A stretch of 64,000 bases of DNA from NCBI RefSeq assembly GCF_003664995.1, contig NZ_JFHL01000026.1:62001-126000 (forward strand), read 5' to 3'. Position 1 is the stretch's first letter. Each line of letters opens with the position of its first letter. Source of the stretch: Mesotoga sp. BH458_6_3_2_1 (GTDB lineage Bacteria > Thermotogota > Thermotogae > Petrotogales > Kosmotogaceae). The notes beneath the pieces were generated by a model. It searched no databases, was not told the DNA's origin, and saw only the letters and a program-made list of their open reading frames with translations. Both the position numbers and the translations under genes were made by a program. Positions 24,956 to 34,013 of this stretch are shown here, piece by piece.

Positions 24956-26455
24956 ATGACGGACAAGAATATTGTTTTGAAGACTGTATCGATATCTAAA
25001 TCCTTTCCGGGGGTCAAAGCCCTGAACAACGTAGACTTCGATTTGCTCGAGGGTGAGATTCATGCTATTTGTGGTGAAAACGGAGCAGGAAAGAGCACTT
25101 TCTGCAATGTCTTGACCGGAATAGTCAGACCTGATGAGGGAAATGTCTTTCTCAACGGTGCGGAAGTGAGACTCACTCACCCTTCCCAGGCCCTCAGACT
25201 GGGGATAAGAATGGTTTATCAGGAGCGGAACCTCATCCCGTATCTCACCGGCGCTCAAAACATCCTTTTGAGAGAGGAACCCGTCAAGGGAGGTTTCCTG
25301 ATAGACGAAAAATCAATTCTTTCAAAGGCAGAAGAACTATCTGAACTCTACAATCTAAGAGTACCTCTCGGCATCCCCGTTGCGCTTCTCAGTTCCGCGC
25401 AAAGACAGGCCATAGAGATTCTTCGTGCTTTCCTCTACAAGCCGAAGATATTGATTCTTGACGAGCCTACTTCAAGTCTTACCGAGTCGGAAGTCAAGTC
25501 ACTGTTCAGTGCAATCCATCAGATAAAAAATGAAGGTGTTTCCGTAATACTAATTACTCACAAACTTGAGGAAGTCTTCGAAAACGCAGACAGGATTTCG
25601 ATTTTCAGAAATGGTGAGCGAGTAACCACAAGGGATAAGAAAGCCCTTTCTGAGGAAGAGGCGATAAGACTTATGGTTAACAGGAATATTTCCAGCCTCT
25701 TTCCCGAAGTGACGGATCATTCAGGGGACACGATACTACAGGTCGAAAACCTTAGCGGTTCGGGATTCCTTAAGGATATTAGTATTCACTTGAAAAAGGG
25801 AGAAGTTCTTGGATTATATGGTCTTATTGGTTCTGGAAGAACCGAGCTAATAGAACACTTGTACGGTCTGAGAGAAACAAAGACCGGCAGAGTAATTGTC
25901 AAAGGCAAAGAAGTCCAGCCTAATGTCCACAAAATGATTGAGAAAGGTGTCTTTCTTGTACCGGACGACAGAAGAGAAAAGGGACTACTTACAAGTTTGA
26001 ATCTGAAGAAGAATTTGACAATATCATATATTAATGAGTTCTCAAAACTCCTTGGAGTTGTCTCGACCAGGAGAGAAAATGCTCTGGTTAAGACCATTCT
26101 TGACAAGAGCTCACTAAGTCTCAAGTACTCGAATATCAATCAGGACGTCCAGGTTCTGAGCGGCGGTAATCAACAAAAAGTCGTAATAGGCCGATGGATC
26201 TCAAAGGATCATATGAGCATATTGATTCTCGACGATCCGACAAATGGAATCGACGTTGGGACGAAGTTCGAAATCTACAAGATGATCAGAAATCTTGCTG
26301 AAGAAAAGAGCGTAGGCGTGATTTTCATTTCTTCTGAACTCCCAGAACTTATAGGAGTTTGTGATAGGCTTTATGTCTTTAAAGAAGGGCGAATCTCTGG
26401 TGAGCTGTCTCGGGAAGAATTCGATGATGAAAAGATATTATCCATGGCTCTTTAA
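24956..26455 (+). CDS. Sugar ABC transporter ATPase with two nucleotide-binding domains (CUT2), second system
   Basis: A 499-residue RbsA-type ATPase. Domain 1: GENGAGKST, signature LSSAQRQAIEI and Walker B LILDEPTSSL. Domain 2: degenerate GLIGSGRTE, intact signature LSGGNQQK and LILDDPTNGIDVG. It energises the single permease encoded next (26522). AAGAAGG lies 7 nt before ATG 24956. Its first domain is a useful comparison for the pseudo-ATPase part of the kinase at 9718: the kinase has lost the Ser/Thr and Asp residues that this protein keeps. Confidence 0.92.
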   Translation: MTDKNIVLKTVSISKSFPGVKALNNVDFDLLEGEIHAICGENGAGKSTFCNVLTGIVRPDEGNVFLNGAEVRLTHPSQALRLGIRMVYQERNLIPYLTGAQNILLREEPVKGGFLIDEKSILSKAEELSELYNLRVPLGIPVALLSSAQRQAIEILRAFLYKPKILILDEPTSSLTESEVKSLFSAIHQIKNEGVSVILITHKLEEVFENADRISIFRNGERVTTRDKKALSEEEAIRLMVNRNISSLFPEVTDHSGDTILQVENLSGSGFLKDISIHLKKGEVLGLYGLIGSGRTELIEHLYGLRETKTGRVIVKGKEVQPNVHKMIEKGVFLVPDDRREKGLLTSLNLKKNLTISYINEFSKLLGVVSTRRENALVKTILDKSSLSLKYSNINQDVQVLSGGNQQKVVIGRWISKDHMSILILDDPTNGIDVGTKFEIYKMIRNLAEEKSVGVIFISSELPELIGVCDRLYVFKEGRISGELSREEFDDEKILSMAL

Positions 26456-26521
26456 ATCGAAGATTGCTAACTGCCAATTCAAGGGTGAATACCTGGAAGG
26501 GCTAGATGAGGAGGATAGGTC

Positions 26522-27499
26522 ATGATCTCAAAAGAAAACCTGGCTTCAGTAGTGAGAAGATACGGTGTGTTATTTGCATTGATCGCCGTATTTGCCGTAT
26601 TCTCATTCATGGAACCTACCTTTTATAGTGTAAGAAATATTCTATCGATTATTAGACAGGCAAGCATAACGGGAATCCTCGCTATCGGGCTAACTACTGT
26701 TGTAATAGCCGGTGAATTCGATATGTCGTTCGCATCACTTGCAGGGTTCTCCGGTGTTCTCAGTGTAATACTGATGGGAAAACTCTTCATGGGAGCAATT
26801 CCCGCGTGGATCATCTCCCTCCTGGCAGCTTTGGGAGTCGGTGCTCTGAACGGACTGGTAATACTTTTCATTGGGGTTCCGTCGATAATTACAACCATTG
26901 GAATGATGACGCTTCTTGCCGGATTTACGAAATGGCTTACGGGAGGATCGACCTACTACTCAGCGAAGTTCCCGGAAATATTTCCATTCCTTGGAAGGTC
27001 TTTTCTCTTTGAGACAATTCCAATGCCGGTAGTAATATTCGCAATCATTATAGCAATTTATGTGGTTGTTCTTGAACATACGAAGATCGGAAGATTCTTT
27101 CACGCAGTAGGTGGAAACCCAAAAGCATCTGAGCATGTAGGTATTAAAGTTCGGAAGGTGAAGTTCATTGCCCTGCTGATTTCGGGATTCATGGCTGGTC
27201 TCGCCGGAATAATGATTGGATCTCTTCTTGGATCGGGCACACCGGCCATGGGCGACGGATACCTTATGCCAGGGATAAGTGCAATGTTTATTGGAGCAGT
27301 CTTTCTACGTGATGGAGTCCCAAATATCTGGGGAACCGTTATTGGCTCTCTTCTACTGTCAGTTCTGACAAATGGATTTGTTATGATCAATCTTCCTTTC
27401 TACATGAAGGAGATAGTGCTTGGAGCGGTTCTAATTGGATCAGTAAGCATGGTAGCGATTTTCAAGAAAGGTTCTATACCAGGAGTGAATCTCCTTTAG
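26522..27499 (+). CDS. Sugar ABC transporter permease (CUT2), second system
   Basis: A 325-residue inner-membrane permease with the RbsC pattern: VIAGEFDMSFASLAGFSGVL (the equivalent of GxIDLSVG), VGALNGLVILFIGVPSIITT, GRFFHAVGGNPKASEHVGI (ATPase-contact loop) and FIGAVFLRDGVPNIWGT near the end. Only one permease gene is present, so a homodimer is likely, unlike the two-permease first system. GGAGGATAGGTC precedes ATG 26522. It is the last gene of the operon; no clear terminator follows. Confidence 0.9.
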   Translation: MISKENLASVVRRYGVLFALIAVFAVFSFMEPTFYSVRNILSIIRQASITGILAIGLTTVVIAGEFDMSFASLAGFSGVLSVILMGKLFMGAIPAWIISLLAALGVGALNGLVILFIGVPSIITTIGMMTLLAGFTKWLTGGSTYYSAKFPEIFPFLGRSFLFETIPMPVVIFAIIIAIYVVVLEHTKIGRFFHAVGGNPKASEHVGIKVRKVKFIALLISGFMAGLAGIMIGSLLGSGTPAMGDGYLMPGISAMFIGAVFLRDGVPNIWGTVIGSLLLSVLTNGFVMINLPFYMKEIVLGAVLIGSVSMVAIFKKGSIPGVNLL

Positions 27500-28112
27500 G
27501 AGCATTCCGAAAAAAATCCTACACTTGCGTACCGTCTTGAGCGGGAACGCTAGTCTTTTGAACGGAATTTCGAAAAATAGTGAGCTGATTAATATAACTG
27601 ACGTGCTCTCATAAAGGGTTATCCGTATCTAACGATCTTTACTGAGAGCACTTTGCAGTTGATCAGCCATATAGTTTTCGTACATGAACACTCTACAATT
27701 TGCATAATGAAGTAAATCAGTTCTCTCAAAAAAGAGTAATACAAAGGCCACCCGGTTCAACGTAAGTGAATTAACCTACTTAAGTCTGTTTCATCAAGCC
27801 AATCTCACGACACAGAATTCTACTTCGAGAAATTTATACTTTGACTAAAAATGCGCACTGAACTGATTAATTGACTTCCTCCAGATTTCATAGGCCAGCT
27901 AACCAGTTAATAGTATTCGTAAGGACTTCGTAATTTGTGTTTTGACAAGAGTCGGTTTTTTTGAAAACTCCAATGCTAAGCCGATATTTTGACGCTTCAA
28001 CATACGAGACTCTGCATTTATATGACATAGAGACCGGTAGTATGATCATTTCCGAAACACATATTGCCAAGCAGTCCAGGTGGCATACTACAGGGCTTTC
28101 CATACCAAACTC
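27500..28112. other. Gene-poor gap between the sugar operon and the SLC13-like gene
   Basis: No supported gene. A 71-codon minus-strand frame at 27888-28103 lies just beyond the end of the minus-strand transporter gene. It has no ribosome site and a composition unlike the neighbouring genes. The stretch is AT-rich, with no strong hairpin or repeat that I can see. Confidence 0.45.
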
Positions 28113-29264
28113 CTAAAAACCTTGTACTCTAAGTTGAATGTAACCGAAAACAATACTTAGCAGAAGTGTTATTGCGCTTGAAACCATGAAGATGGTGAGA
28201 TACTTCAAGTTTTGACCTCTATCTTTGACGTAGATTCTATAAGCTATCAGATTAGCCAGAGAGGCAATAATTGTGCCACTGCCTCCAATATTCACGCCCA
28301 GAAGAAGGCCTTTGTAGCTCCCGGTAAATGATGAAAAGAGAATCGCTGCAGGCACGTTGCTGATAAACTGCGATAGAAGAGCGGAGCTGGTCATTGTCCT
28401 AATCTCACCGTTTGTTGCAGACTTCATCATAGTAGCTATTATCTCCATTCTTGAGATGTTGTCAATAAAGACAAAGAACAGCAAGAAAGTACCCAGCAAG
28501 AAGTAATCAATCTTTTGAAAGAACCTTCTTTCAAGAACTAAAGTAACTACCACAGTGAGTACAAGTCCCACTCTGAAGTCGATGATTCTGAAGACGGAAA
28601 GCATAACAACAAGGAAGCAACCAATGAAAATACCAAGCCTTATAGGTTCACGGATCTCCGAAGATGGAACATCGAAAACAATCTTCCTCTTGGTGTTCAG
28701 AAGATTCATCAAAAGAGTCCAGCAAACACCAAAGACAACAAATGGCAGCAGGAGGCTGCCAAATTCCCAGATACCAATTTCGTACTTTTCGAAGAGAAAA
28801 AGATTCTGCCGATTTCCTATCGGCGTCAGTGCGCTGCCAATATTAGCGGCCTGACTCTGAATAATGACAATCCACATCGGCTCGAATTTCGCCTTTTCAG
28901 CTATTGTCAATGTGAGTGGAACAAGTGCGATAAGGGCAACATCATTTGTAATCAAAGCCCCCATGAAAGCCGTTAGAATTACAATTACGGATCCGATGCT
29001 TCTAGCGCTTCTTAGATTTGAGAGCGAGATAGTAGCTATCTTCTCTAGAACCTTGTATTCCTTAAGAGCCTGAACAACTATCATGAGGCTTAAGAGCTCG
29101 GCAATTACTCGCCAGTCAATGCTTTCAATACGAGGGGGAATAATTATCGATGTCATCAAAGCCAATAGTAGAGATATCCAGAACATCATCTCCTTTACGA
29201 GATGTCTCTTAATAAAACGCTTGTTCAATATAGTCTTATAAATAGCTGCTGAAATATTGGGCAC
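28113..29264 (-). CDS. SLC13/ArsB-type (CitMHS-like) anion transporter
   Basis: An integral membrane protein of 383 residues with about ten hydrophobic segments, resembling ion-transporter superfamily carriers (citrate/arsenite/sulfate type). Diagnostic pieces are MGALITNDVALIALVPLTLTIAEK, with the buried Asn-Asp pair, and the matching re-entrant loop SQFISNVPAAILFSSFTG in the second half. SQAANIGSALTPIGNRQNLFLF follows the first loop, and a similar GVNIGGSGTIIASLANLIAY follows the second. These pseudo-symmetric Asn-rich loops form the substrate site in this superfamily. GTG 29264 has a GGAGG site 9 nt upstream. The transported ion cannot be told. Confidence 0.8.
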   Translation of the reverse strand: MPNISAAIYKTILNKRFIKRHLVKEMMFWISLLLALMTSIIIPPRIESIDWRVIAELLSLMIVVQALKEYKVLEKIATISLSNLRSARSIGSVIVILTAFMGALITNDVALIALVPLTLTIAEKAKFEPMWIVIIQSQAANIGSALTPIGNRQNLFLFEKYEIGIWEFGSLLLPFVVFGVCWTLLMNLLNTKRKIVFDVPSSEIREPIRLGIFIGCFLVVMLSVFRIIDFRVGLVLTVVVTLVLERRFFQKIDYFLLGTFLLFFVFIDNISRMEIIATMMKSATNGEIRTMTSSALLSQFISNVPAAILFSSFTGSYKGLLLGVNIGGSGTIIASLANLIAYRIYVKDRGQNLKYLTIFMVSSAITLLLSIVFGYIQLRVQGF

Positions 29265-29555
29265 TGAGAATGACCTCCGATCACCAAGGGAGATAATATC
29301 ACCGAAAAAGAGATCAAATTAAGTATGTTCTGCTAAATGGAGGTAACCGCAGTTATGCGAATCAAAATACGTCACGTTTCTTTCGTTTCGGTACTCTCCA
29401 TAAAGTATCTATTAATGTCGAAATCTCTTTGAATAGCATCCTAAGTGAGGAAGTACGATAAGGCTTCTCAATGTAATATACTCAAAGGGGTCGATCGGAT
29501 TTATTCAAACAAAAATGAGTAGCAGAGAATCTTTTTTTGCCGGAGGGTGGGTCGT

Positions 29556-30770
29556 TTGTTGCGAAGAGTTCATTCTAAGCATTATGGACATGAATGGAAT
29601 GTGGCCGCTGCCGTTCTCAGAGGCTGCAATACGAAGGAATTACTGAAAGAGCACTTCTCAGTGATGGGGAGAAGGTTCGGCATTTTCTTCGAGGTCTTCC
29701 CCTATGGCAAGAGGATGCATGAAGCCACTGAGCTAGATTCATTTCTGGATTCCGCTATAGAAGACATGAAAGAAGATAAGTGGTTAATTCAGAATGGCGA
29801 CACATTTGAACTGACTGAGAGGGGAGAGTTTGAGGCTAGGAAGATGCTCGCCGAACTCGAGAATAGCGGCAGACTTCTGGAAAAAGCGACAAGAGCCGAA
29901 ACTGTCTCGAGAGTAACGATAGTAGTTCACTTCATCCTTGCTGCCTTGAAGCTTCCCACCGCTATTCTTTCTGGCAGTGTCGGCCTTCTAAATGATTCAT
30001 TCGATACTCTTCTGGACGGAATCTCAAGTGTCTTCGTGTACTGGGGAGTGAAGAAAAACCATGAACATCTGGTCAGCCTAATTCTTCTATTATTTATGGG
30101 AGTAACTGGTGTTTTTTCATTGATAGAGGCTATGTTCAGAATCATTTCCGGTGATATCCCTTCTCCTGATCTCCTTACTTTTACTGCAGTGGCAATTTCG
30201 GGAATAGTCTGCGCTCTCTTGTGGTTCTATCAGAAGTACTCAGGCCTCAAGAACCGATCCTTCCCACTGATTACCCAGTCGGCGGATTCAAGAAATCATG
30301 TTCTAGTAGCTGTTAGCGTAGCAATTGGCCTCATCGTATCTCTCATGAGGATTCCCTACGCCGACGCGATTGTAGGGCTGATCGTTTCTATTCTGATTCT
30401 CAAAGGGGCGGCAGAGTTACTGATAGATCTTATAAGATCTGCCAGAGGAGAGGCCATCGACTTCGAAAGATATGGCTTTTCTCTCTTCAACAAGTTCAGA
30501 GCGAAACAGCTAAAGCGCTGGTTCCTTTTCATGATCGATCAAGGGAAGATACAGACTCGCGATCAGCTCGAGTGCGAAGCAAAGGCATCTATGGCTTATC
30601 AAGATATAGAACCACTCAGAGCCTTAGGAATTTCCGGTTCGCAGTCTGACGAATCGATAGTTAAAACCGCCCTCGAGGCGCTAGATAAGGAAATGTTGAT
30701 AACCGAGTACGAAGGACACCTCAAGCTTACCGAAGAGGGCTCCTTCGAGTTGAGATCTACCCGTATGTGA
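29556..30770 (+). CDS. Cation-diffusion-facilitator-like transporter flanked by winged-helix-like segments
   Basis: A ~404-residue protein with a CDF-like membrane core between two soluble parts. Residues ~1-105 look like a winged helix (LRGCNTKELLKEHFSV and DTFELTERGEFEARKML). The core (~110-300) has GSVGLLNDSFDTLLDGISS, the CDF TM2 pattern, and ITQSADSRNHVLVAVSVAIGL, the TM5 pattern. The C-terminus (~315-404) again has a helix-turn-helix then HLKLTEEGSFEL. The TM2 site reads NDSFD and the TM5 site DSRNH, so the metal ligands differ from the usual D/H-SxxD and HxxxD. The start is uncertain: GGAGGG favours TTG 29556 over GTG 29547. The substrate and the function of the added domains are unknown. 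Confidence 0.75.
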   Translation: MLRRVHSKHYGHEWNVAAAVLRGCNTKELLKEHFSVMGRRFGIFFEVFPYGKRMHEATELDSFLDSAIEDMKEDKWLIQNGDTFELTERGEFEARKMLAELENSGRLLEKATRAETVSRVTIVVHFILAALKLPTAILSGSVGLLNDSFDTLLDGISSVFVYWGVKKNHEHLVSLILLLFMGVTGVFSLIEAMFRIISGDIPSPDLLTFTAVAISGIVCALLWFYQKYSGLKNRSFPLITQSADSRNHVLVAVSVAIGLIVSLMRIPYADAIVGLIVSILILKGAAELLIDLIRSARGEAIDFERYGFSLFNKFRAKQLKRWFLFMIDQGKIQTRDQLECEAKASMAYQDIEPLRALGISGSQSDESIVKTALEALDKEMLITEYEGHLKLTEEGSFELRSTRM

Positions 30771-30983
30771 TTGCCAATTTGAGGAACCGATCAATGTCTT
30801 TTTAAATCTCACTTCCAAAGTTGCTTATCTCTTGTCAACTACTAATCTTTCAAGATAACCATCATCATCGAAGTAAAGCATAGATTAAGAATTAGTTAAG
30901 CGTTCGTATGATTATTTTGTATTGCTTTTTCGAAGAGCCAAAGAGAAATCAAAGTCAATGATTTTTCATTGTGCACAACCCTA

Positions 30984-31034
30984 TTGACAACGATTAAGTT
31001 GGCAGAGTAAAATCAAATTGTCAACGATTTAGTT
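30984..31034 (+). promoter_or_regulatory. Promoter with paired direct-repeat operator upstream of the fasciclin gene
   Basis: TTGACA (30984-30989) and TAAAAT (31008-31013) with an 18-bp spacer form a good promoter. Two near-identical 17-mers, TTGACAACGATTAAGTT (30984-31000) and TTGTCAACGATTTAGTT (31018-31034), differ at two positions and start 34 bp apart, about three helical turns. One covers the -35 region and the other the transcription start. That placement suits a repressor bound on one DNA face. Confidence 0.6.
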
Positions 31035-31076
31035 TTGAAAAATGTAGTACAAAAAATTCTGATTGAGGTGATTGTG

Positions 31077-31937
31077 ATGAAAAAGGTTTTTCTGGTATTA
31101 GTTTTAATAGGGTTAGTTTTCACTGGTTTCTCCAAGAACATAGTAGAAGTAGCGGTTTCAGCAGGCAATTTCAGTACACTCGTAGCAGCAGTTGAAAAGG
31201 CGGGTCTAGTGGAGACTCTAATAGGAGATGGACCTTTTACTGTGTTCGCTCCAACTGACGAAGCATTTGCAAAGCTTCCGGAGGGAACTGTTGAAAGTCT
31301 CCTAAACGATATACCGGCACTTACAAGAATTCTTACATATCATGTGATCCCTGGAAAGTACATGTCTTCAGACGTGGTCTCTCTTGAATCGCTCAAGTCA
31401 GTAGAAGGCAGCTCTATACCAATAAAAGTAGAAGAAGGAAAGGTTTACGTCAGTAATGCAATGATAACGGCAGTTGATATTGAGGCAAGCAATGGAGTAA
31501 TTCATGTTATTGACACGGTCATCCTTCCCCCGGAAAGAGAGACAAGGAGAATCCCTGAAATTGCTATCGATGCGGGCTCCTTTACAACACTGGTAACAGC
31601 ACTTCAAGAAGCCGGTCTAGTCGAAGCGCTTATGGGTGATGGGCCTTTCACAGTCTTCGCTCCAAATGATGAAGCCTTTGCAAAATTACCCGAAGGGACT
31701 ATCGAATCGTTGCTCAAGGATATACCGACTCTAAAGAACATCCTCCTATTCCATGTCGTATCGGGAGAATACTTGGCTGAAGATGTACTAGGTATGAGAT
31801 CTTTGACTGCTCTTAATGGCGGTCAGCTGATGATAAACCCAACCGAAGTCAAGATTCAAGGATCTGGGATAATTTTAACGAATATAATTGCGGCAAATGG
31901 CGTAATCCACGTAATAGATACGGTGATGATTCCTTAA
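31077..31937 (+). CDS. Exported protein with two fasciclin (FAS1) domains
   Basis: A 286-residue secreted protein. A signal peptide (about residues 1-18) is followed by two tandem FAS1 domains (~21-155 and ~160-286), each with the H1 box ([17 protein letters not shown] and [17 protein letters not shown]) and the H2 box ([12 protein letters not shown] and [12 protein letters not shown]). The domains are closely similar, which points to recent internal duplication. FAS1 proteins mediate adhesion or matrix association. ATG 31077 has GAGGTG upstream; the frame extends to 31035 without a better site. The gene has its own promoter and terminator. Confidence 0.92.
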   Translation: MKKVFLVLVLIGLVFTGFSKNIVEVAVSAGNFSTLVAAVEKAGLVETLIGDGPFTVFAPTDEAFAKLPEGTVESLLNDIPALTRILTYHVIPGKYMSSDVVSLESLKSVEGSSIPIKVEEGKVYVSNAMITAVDIEASNGVIHVIDTVILPPERETRRIPEIAIDAGSFTTLVTALQEAGLVEALMGDGPFTVFAPNDEAFAKLPEGTIESLLKDIPTLKNILLFHVVSGEYLAEDVLGMRSLTALNGGQLMINPTEVKIQGSGIILTNIIAANGVIHVIDTVMIP

Positions 31938-31979
31938 AGTTAACCTCGTACCACTATCAAGCAATAAGCAGATCTTTCA

Positions 31980-32003
31980 GGCGGAGCGTTTGCTCCGCCT
32001 TTA
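31980..32003 (+). terminator. Intrinsic terminator after the fasciclin gene
   Basis: A perfect 8-bp stem, GGCGGAGC / GCTCCGCC, with a GTTT loop, followed by TTTA. Confidence 0.85.
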
Positions 32004-32120
32004 CTATTCCTTATCCTCTGCCAATCTACTTTTCCGAAGCTGCATAAAACTCTAGGAGATGGGCATTCCAATAATTTAGAATTCTAATAGATAACATGTA
32101 TGGATTAATAGGGGGTGTAT

Positions 32121-34013
32121 ATGAACGGTAAGTTCTTTCCCGAAAGCAAATACGACGTTGCGGTAATTGGATCTGGACTCGGAAGTTTATCGGCTGCCTC
32201 TCTGCTGGCTAATAAGGGACTAAGAGTGCTCGTTGCGGAGCAGCATTATCTTCCCGGAGGATGTTGCTCGATCTTCAGAAGAAATGACTTCACGTTTGAT
32301 TCTGCTGTCGGCATGGTATTCGGATTTGGAAACCGCGGCTTCAATTCTCACAGGTTTGTTTTCAACGAGATCGGTGAAGACATTGAAATGGTAAGACACG
32401 AGGCCCTATACACTGTGACTTTTGGAGAGAAGAGAATCGTCTTTTGGCCGGATCTCGACCGATTTATTGAGGAGCTTGGAAATAACTTTCCAGGTTATGA
32501 AGAACAGCTAAGAAAGTTCTACAACTATCTAGCCGACTTATATCATAACGTGATTGTTGCAGATCCTGTAATTGTCCCTCCCACTGAAATAAAGAGAAGC
32601 GACAGTCTCAGATCTCTGCTGAAGCATCCTGTACGACAGGCCAAAATGATCAGGCTTCTATTCAAAAGCACTGAAGAACTTATGAGCAGTTTTATAGACC
32701 CGGAAGCGAAGGAGCTTTATCAGTTTTTCGATGTTCTAACTTCCACCTACTGCTATACGACTGTAAAGGAAACCCCCGGCGTCCTGGCCGTAACTATGTT
32801 TATTGACAATCACGAAGGAGGTGGCTTCTATCCCGTAGGTTCTTCTCAGATGATACCGAACAAACTTGAAAAGGCGATCGAGAAGAACGGCGGTTACATG
32901 CTTTACGAAAATCGCGTTAATGAAATACTCTTTGATGATGGGAAGGCATCGGGGATAAGGCTCGAAGATGGGAGCGAAATAAGATCTGACTTCGTGATTT
33001 ACGGAGGAACGGTCTGGAATCTCTATCGAGGAATCGTTCCCAAAGAGTATGTTAGTCAGGAAAGAGTTAAATGGGTGGAGTCCCTTGAGCCGACTTTTCC
33101 CGCCATGGTCGTGTACGCCGCCGTTGATTCTTCTGCTATCCCGGCTGGAACGAATCCGGTGGAAATGTTTGTCGAGGAATTTGACGAAATAGCCGAAAGC
33201 GATGTCACAGTATACATACCTTCGATTGACGAACCCTCTATATGTCCAGAAGGAACTCACGTGATGTCAATGATAGCTCCCTCAAAGAAGAGGTGGCCGC
33301 CTCGCGGCACAAAGGAATATCGTGTGATGAAAGAGGACGAGACCGAGCGGGTTATTAAACTGATAGAAAAGAGATTCCCCAAACTGAGAGAGTCCTTGAA
33401 ACATCTGGAGTCGGCAACTCCGCTTACAATCGAAAGATATACCCTCAAGAACGAAGGTCGCGTTGGCGGTCCGAAGCAATCCATAGGTCAGGAATTGCTG
33501 AAGAGACTACATGCCAAAAGCGAATGGGAAAACCTCTTTATCTGCGGAGATTCAACAGTTATGGGAATGGGGACACCTGCAGTTACGGTCTCCGGGATCG
33601 GAGCTGCAAATCTTGTTCTTAGAAAGCTAAAGATGAAGGAATACAGCTACAGGGAGCCTGAAGTCGAGAGAGTTCACTACACTGCAGGAAAGAAAAGGGT
33701 TCCAGCAGATCTTGAGAATACAGTTCTAGACAGAGAGACCGTTCCATTGATTAGCAGTTCCTGTCAGCTCTGCGACATTCCGAATTGCACATTAAAGTGC
33801 CCCGATGGAAAGGATATTCGAGGAATTCTCAGGCGTCTCGAAGCGGGCAATTTCATAGGTGCTAAGAAGCGGTTACTTGAGACTACAATCGGCACACTTT
33901 GCTCAGACTGCGCCGGTTTCTGTGAGAAAAGCTGTAAGAGACTTTCCTTCGATAGAAAGCCCGTACCAATTAAAAGGCTCTTGAGCTGGCTTGAAAAGGA
34001 AGTGATTGTATGA
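32121..34013 (+). CDS. CrtI-like FAD oxidoreductase with C-terminal cysteine-cluster (Fer4_20-like) domain
   Basis: A 630-residue flavoprotein. Residues ~12-500 resemble phytoene-desaturase/all-trans-retinol-saturase-type enzymes: dinucleotide motif VAVIGSGLGSLSAASLLA with EQHYLPGGCC, and a C-terminal FICGDSTVMGMGTPAVTVSG FAD-closing motif. Residues ~545-600 carry eight clustered cysteines, CQLCDIPNCTLKCP and CSDCAGFCEKSC. This is the pattern of the GltD/dihydropyrimidine-dehydrogenase N-terminal domain that binds Fe-S clusters. The fusion suggests electron transfer between Fe-S clusters and FAD. ATG 32121 is preferred to GTG 32115 because GGGGG ends at 32114. It overlaps the next gene by 4 bp. 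Confidence 0.82.
   Translation: MNGKFFPESKYDVAVIGSGLGSLSAASLLANKGLRVLVAEQHYLPGGCCSIFRRNDFTFDSAVGMVFGFGNRGFNSHRFVFNEIGEDIEMVRHEALYTVTFGEKRIVFWPDLDRFIEELGNNFPGYEEQLRKFYNYLADLYHNVIVADPVIVPPTEIKRSDSLRSLLKHPVRQAKMIRLLFKSTEELMSSFIDPEAKELYQFFDVLTSTYCYTTVKETPGVLAVTMFIDNHEGGGFYPVGSSQMIPNKLEKAIEKNGGYMLYENRVNEILFDDGKASGIRLEDGSEIRSDFVIYGGTVWNLYRGIVPKEYVSQERVKWVESLEPTFPAMVVYAAVDSSAIPAGTNPVEMFVEEFDEIAESDVTVYIPSIDEPSICPEGTHVMSMIAPSKKRWPPRGTKEYRVMKEDETERVIKLIEKRFPKLRESLKHLESATPLTIERYTLKNEGRVGGPKQSIGQELLKRLHAKSEWENLFICGDSTVMGMGTPAVTVSGIGAANLVLRKLKMKEYSYREPEVERVHYTAGKKRVPADLENTVLDRETVPLISSSCQLCDIPNCTLKCPDGKDIRGILRRLEAGNFIGAKKRLLETTIGTLCSDCAGFCEKSCKRLSFDRKPVPIKRLLSWLEKEVIV

Noticed and set aside
27888-28103. 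71-codon minus-strand frame next to the SLC13-like gene
   Set aside because: No ribosome site and no recognisable domain; it may be a degraded remnant but nothing supports a gene.
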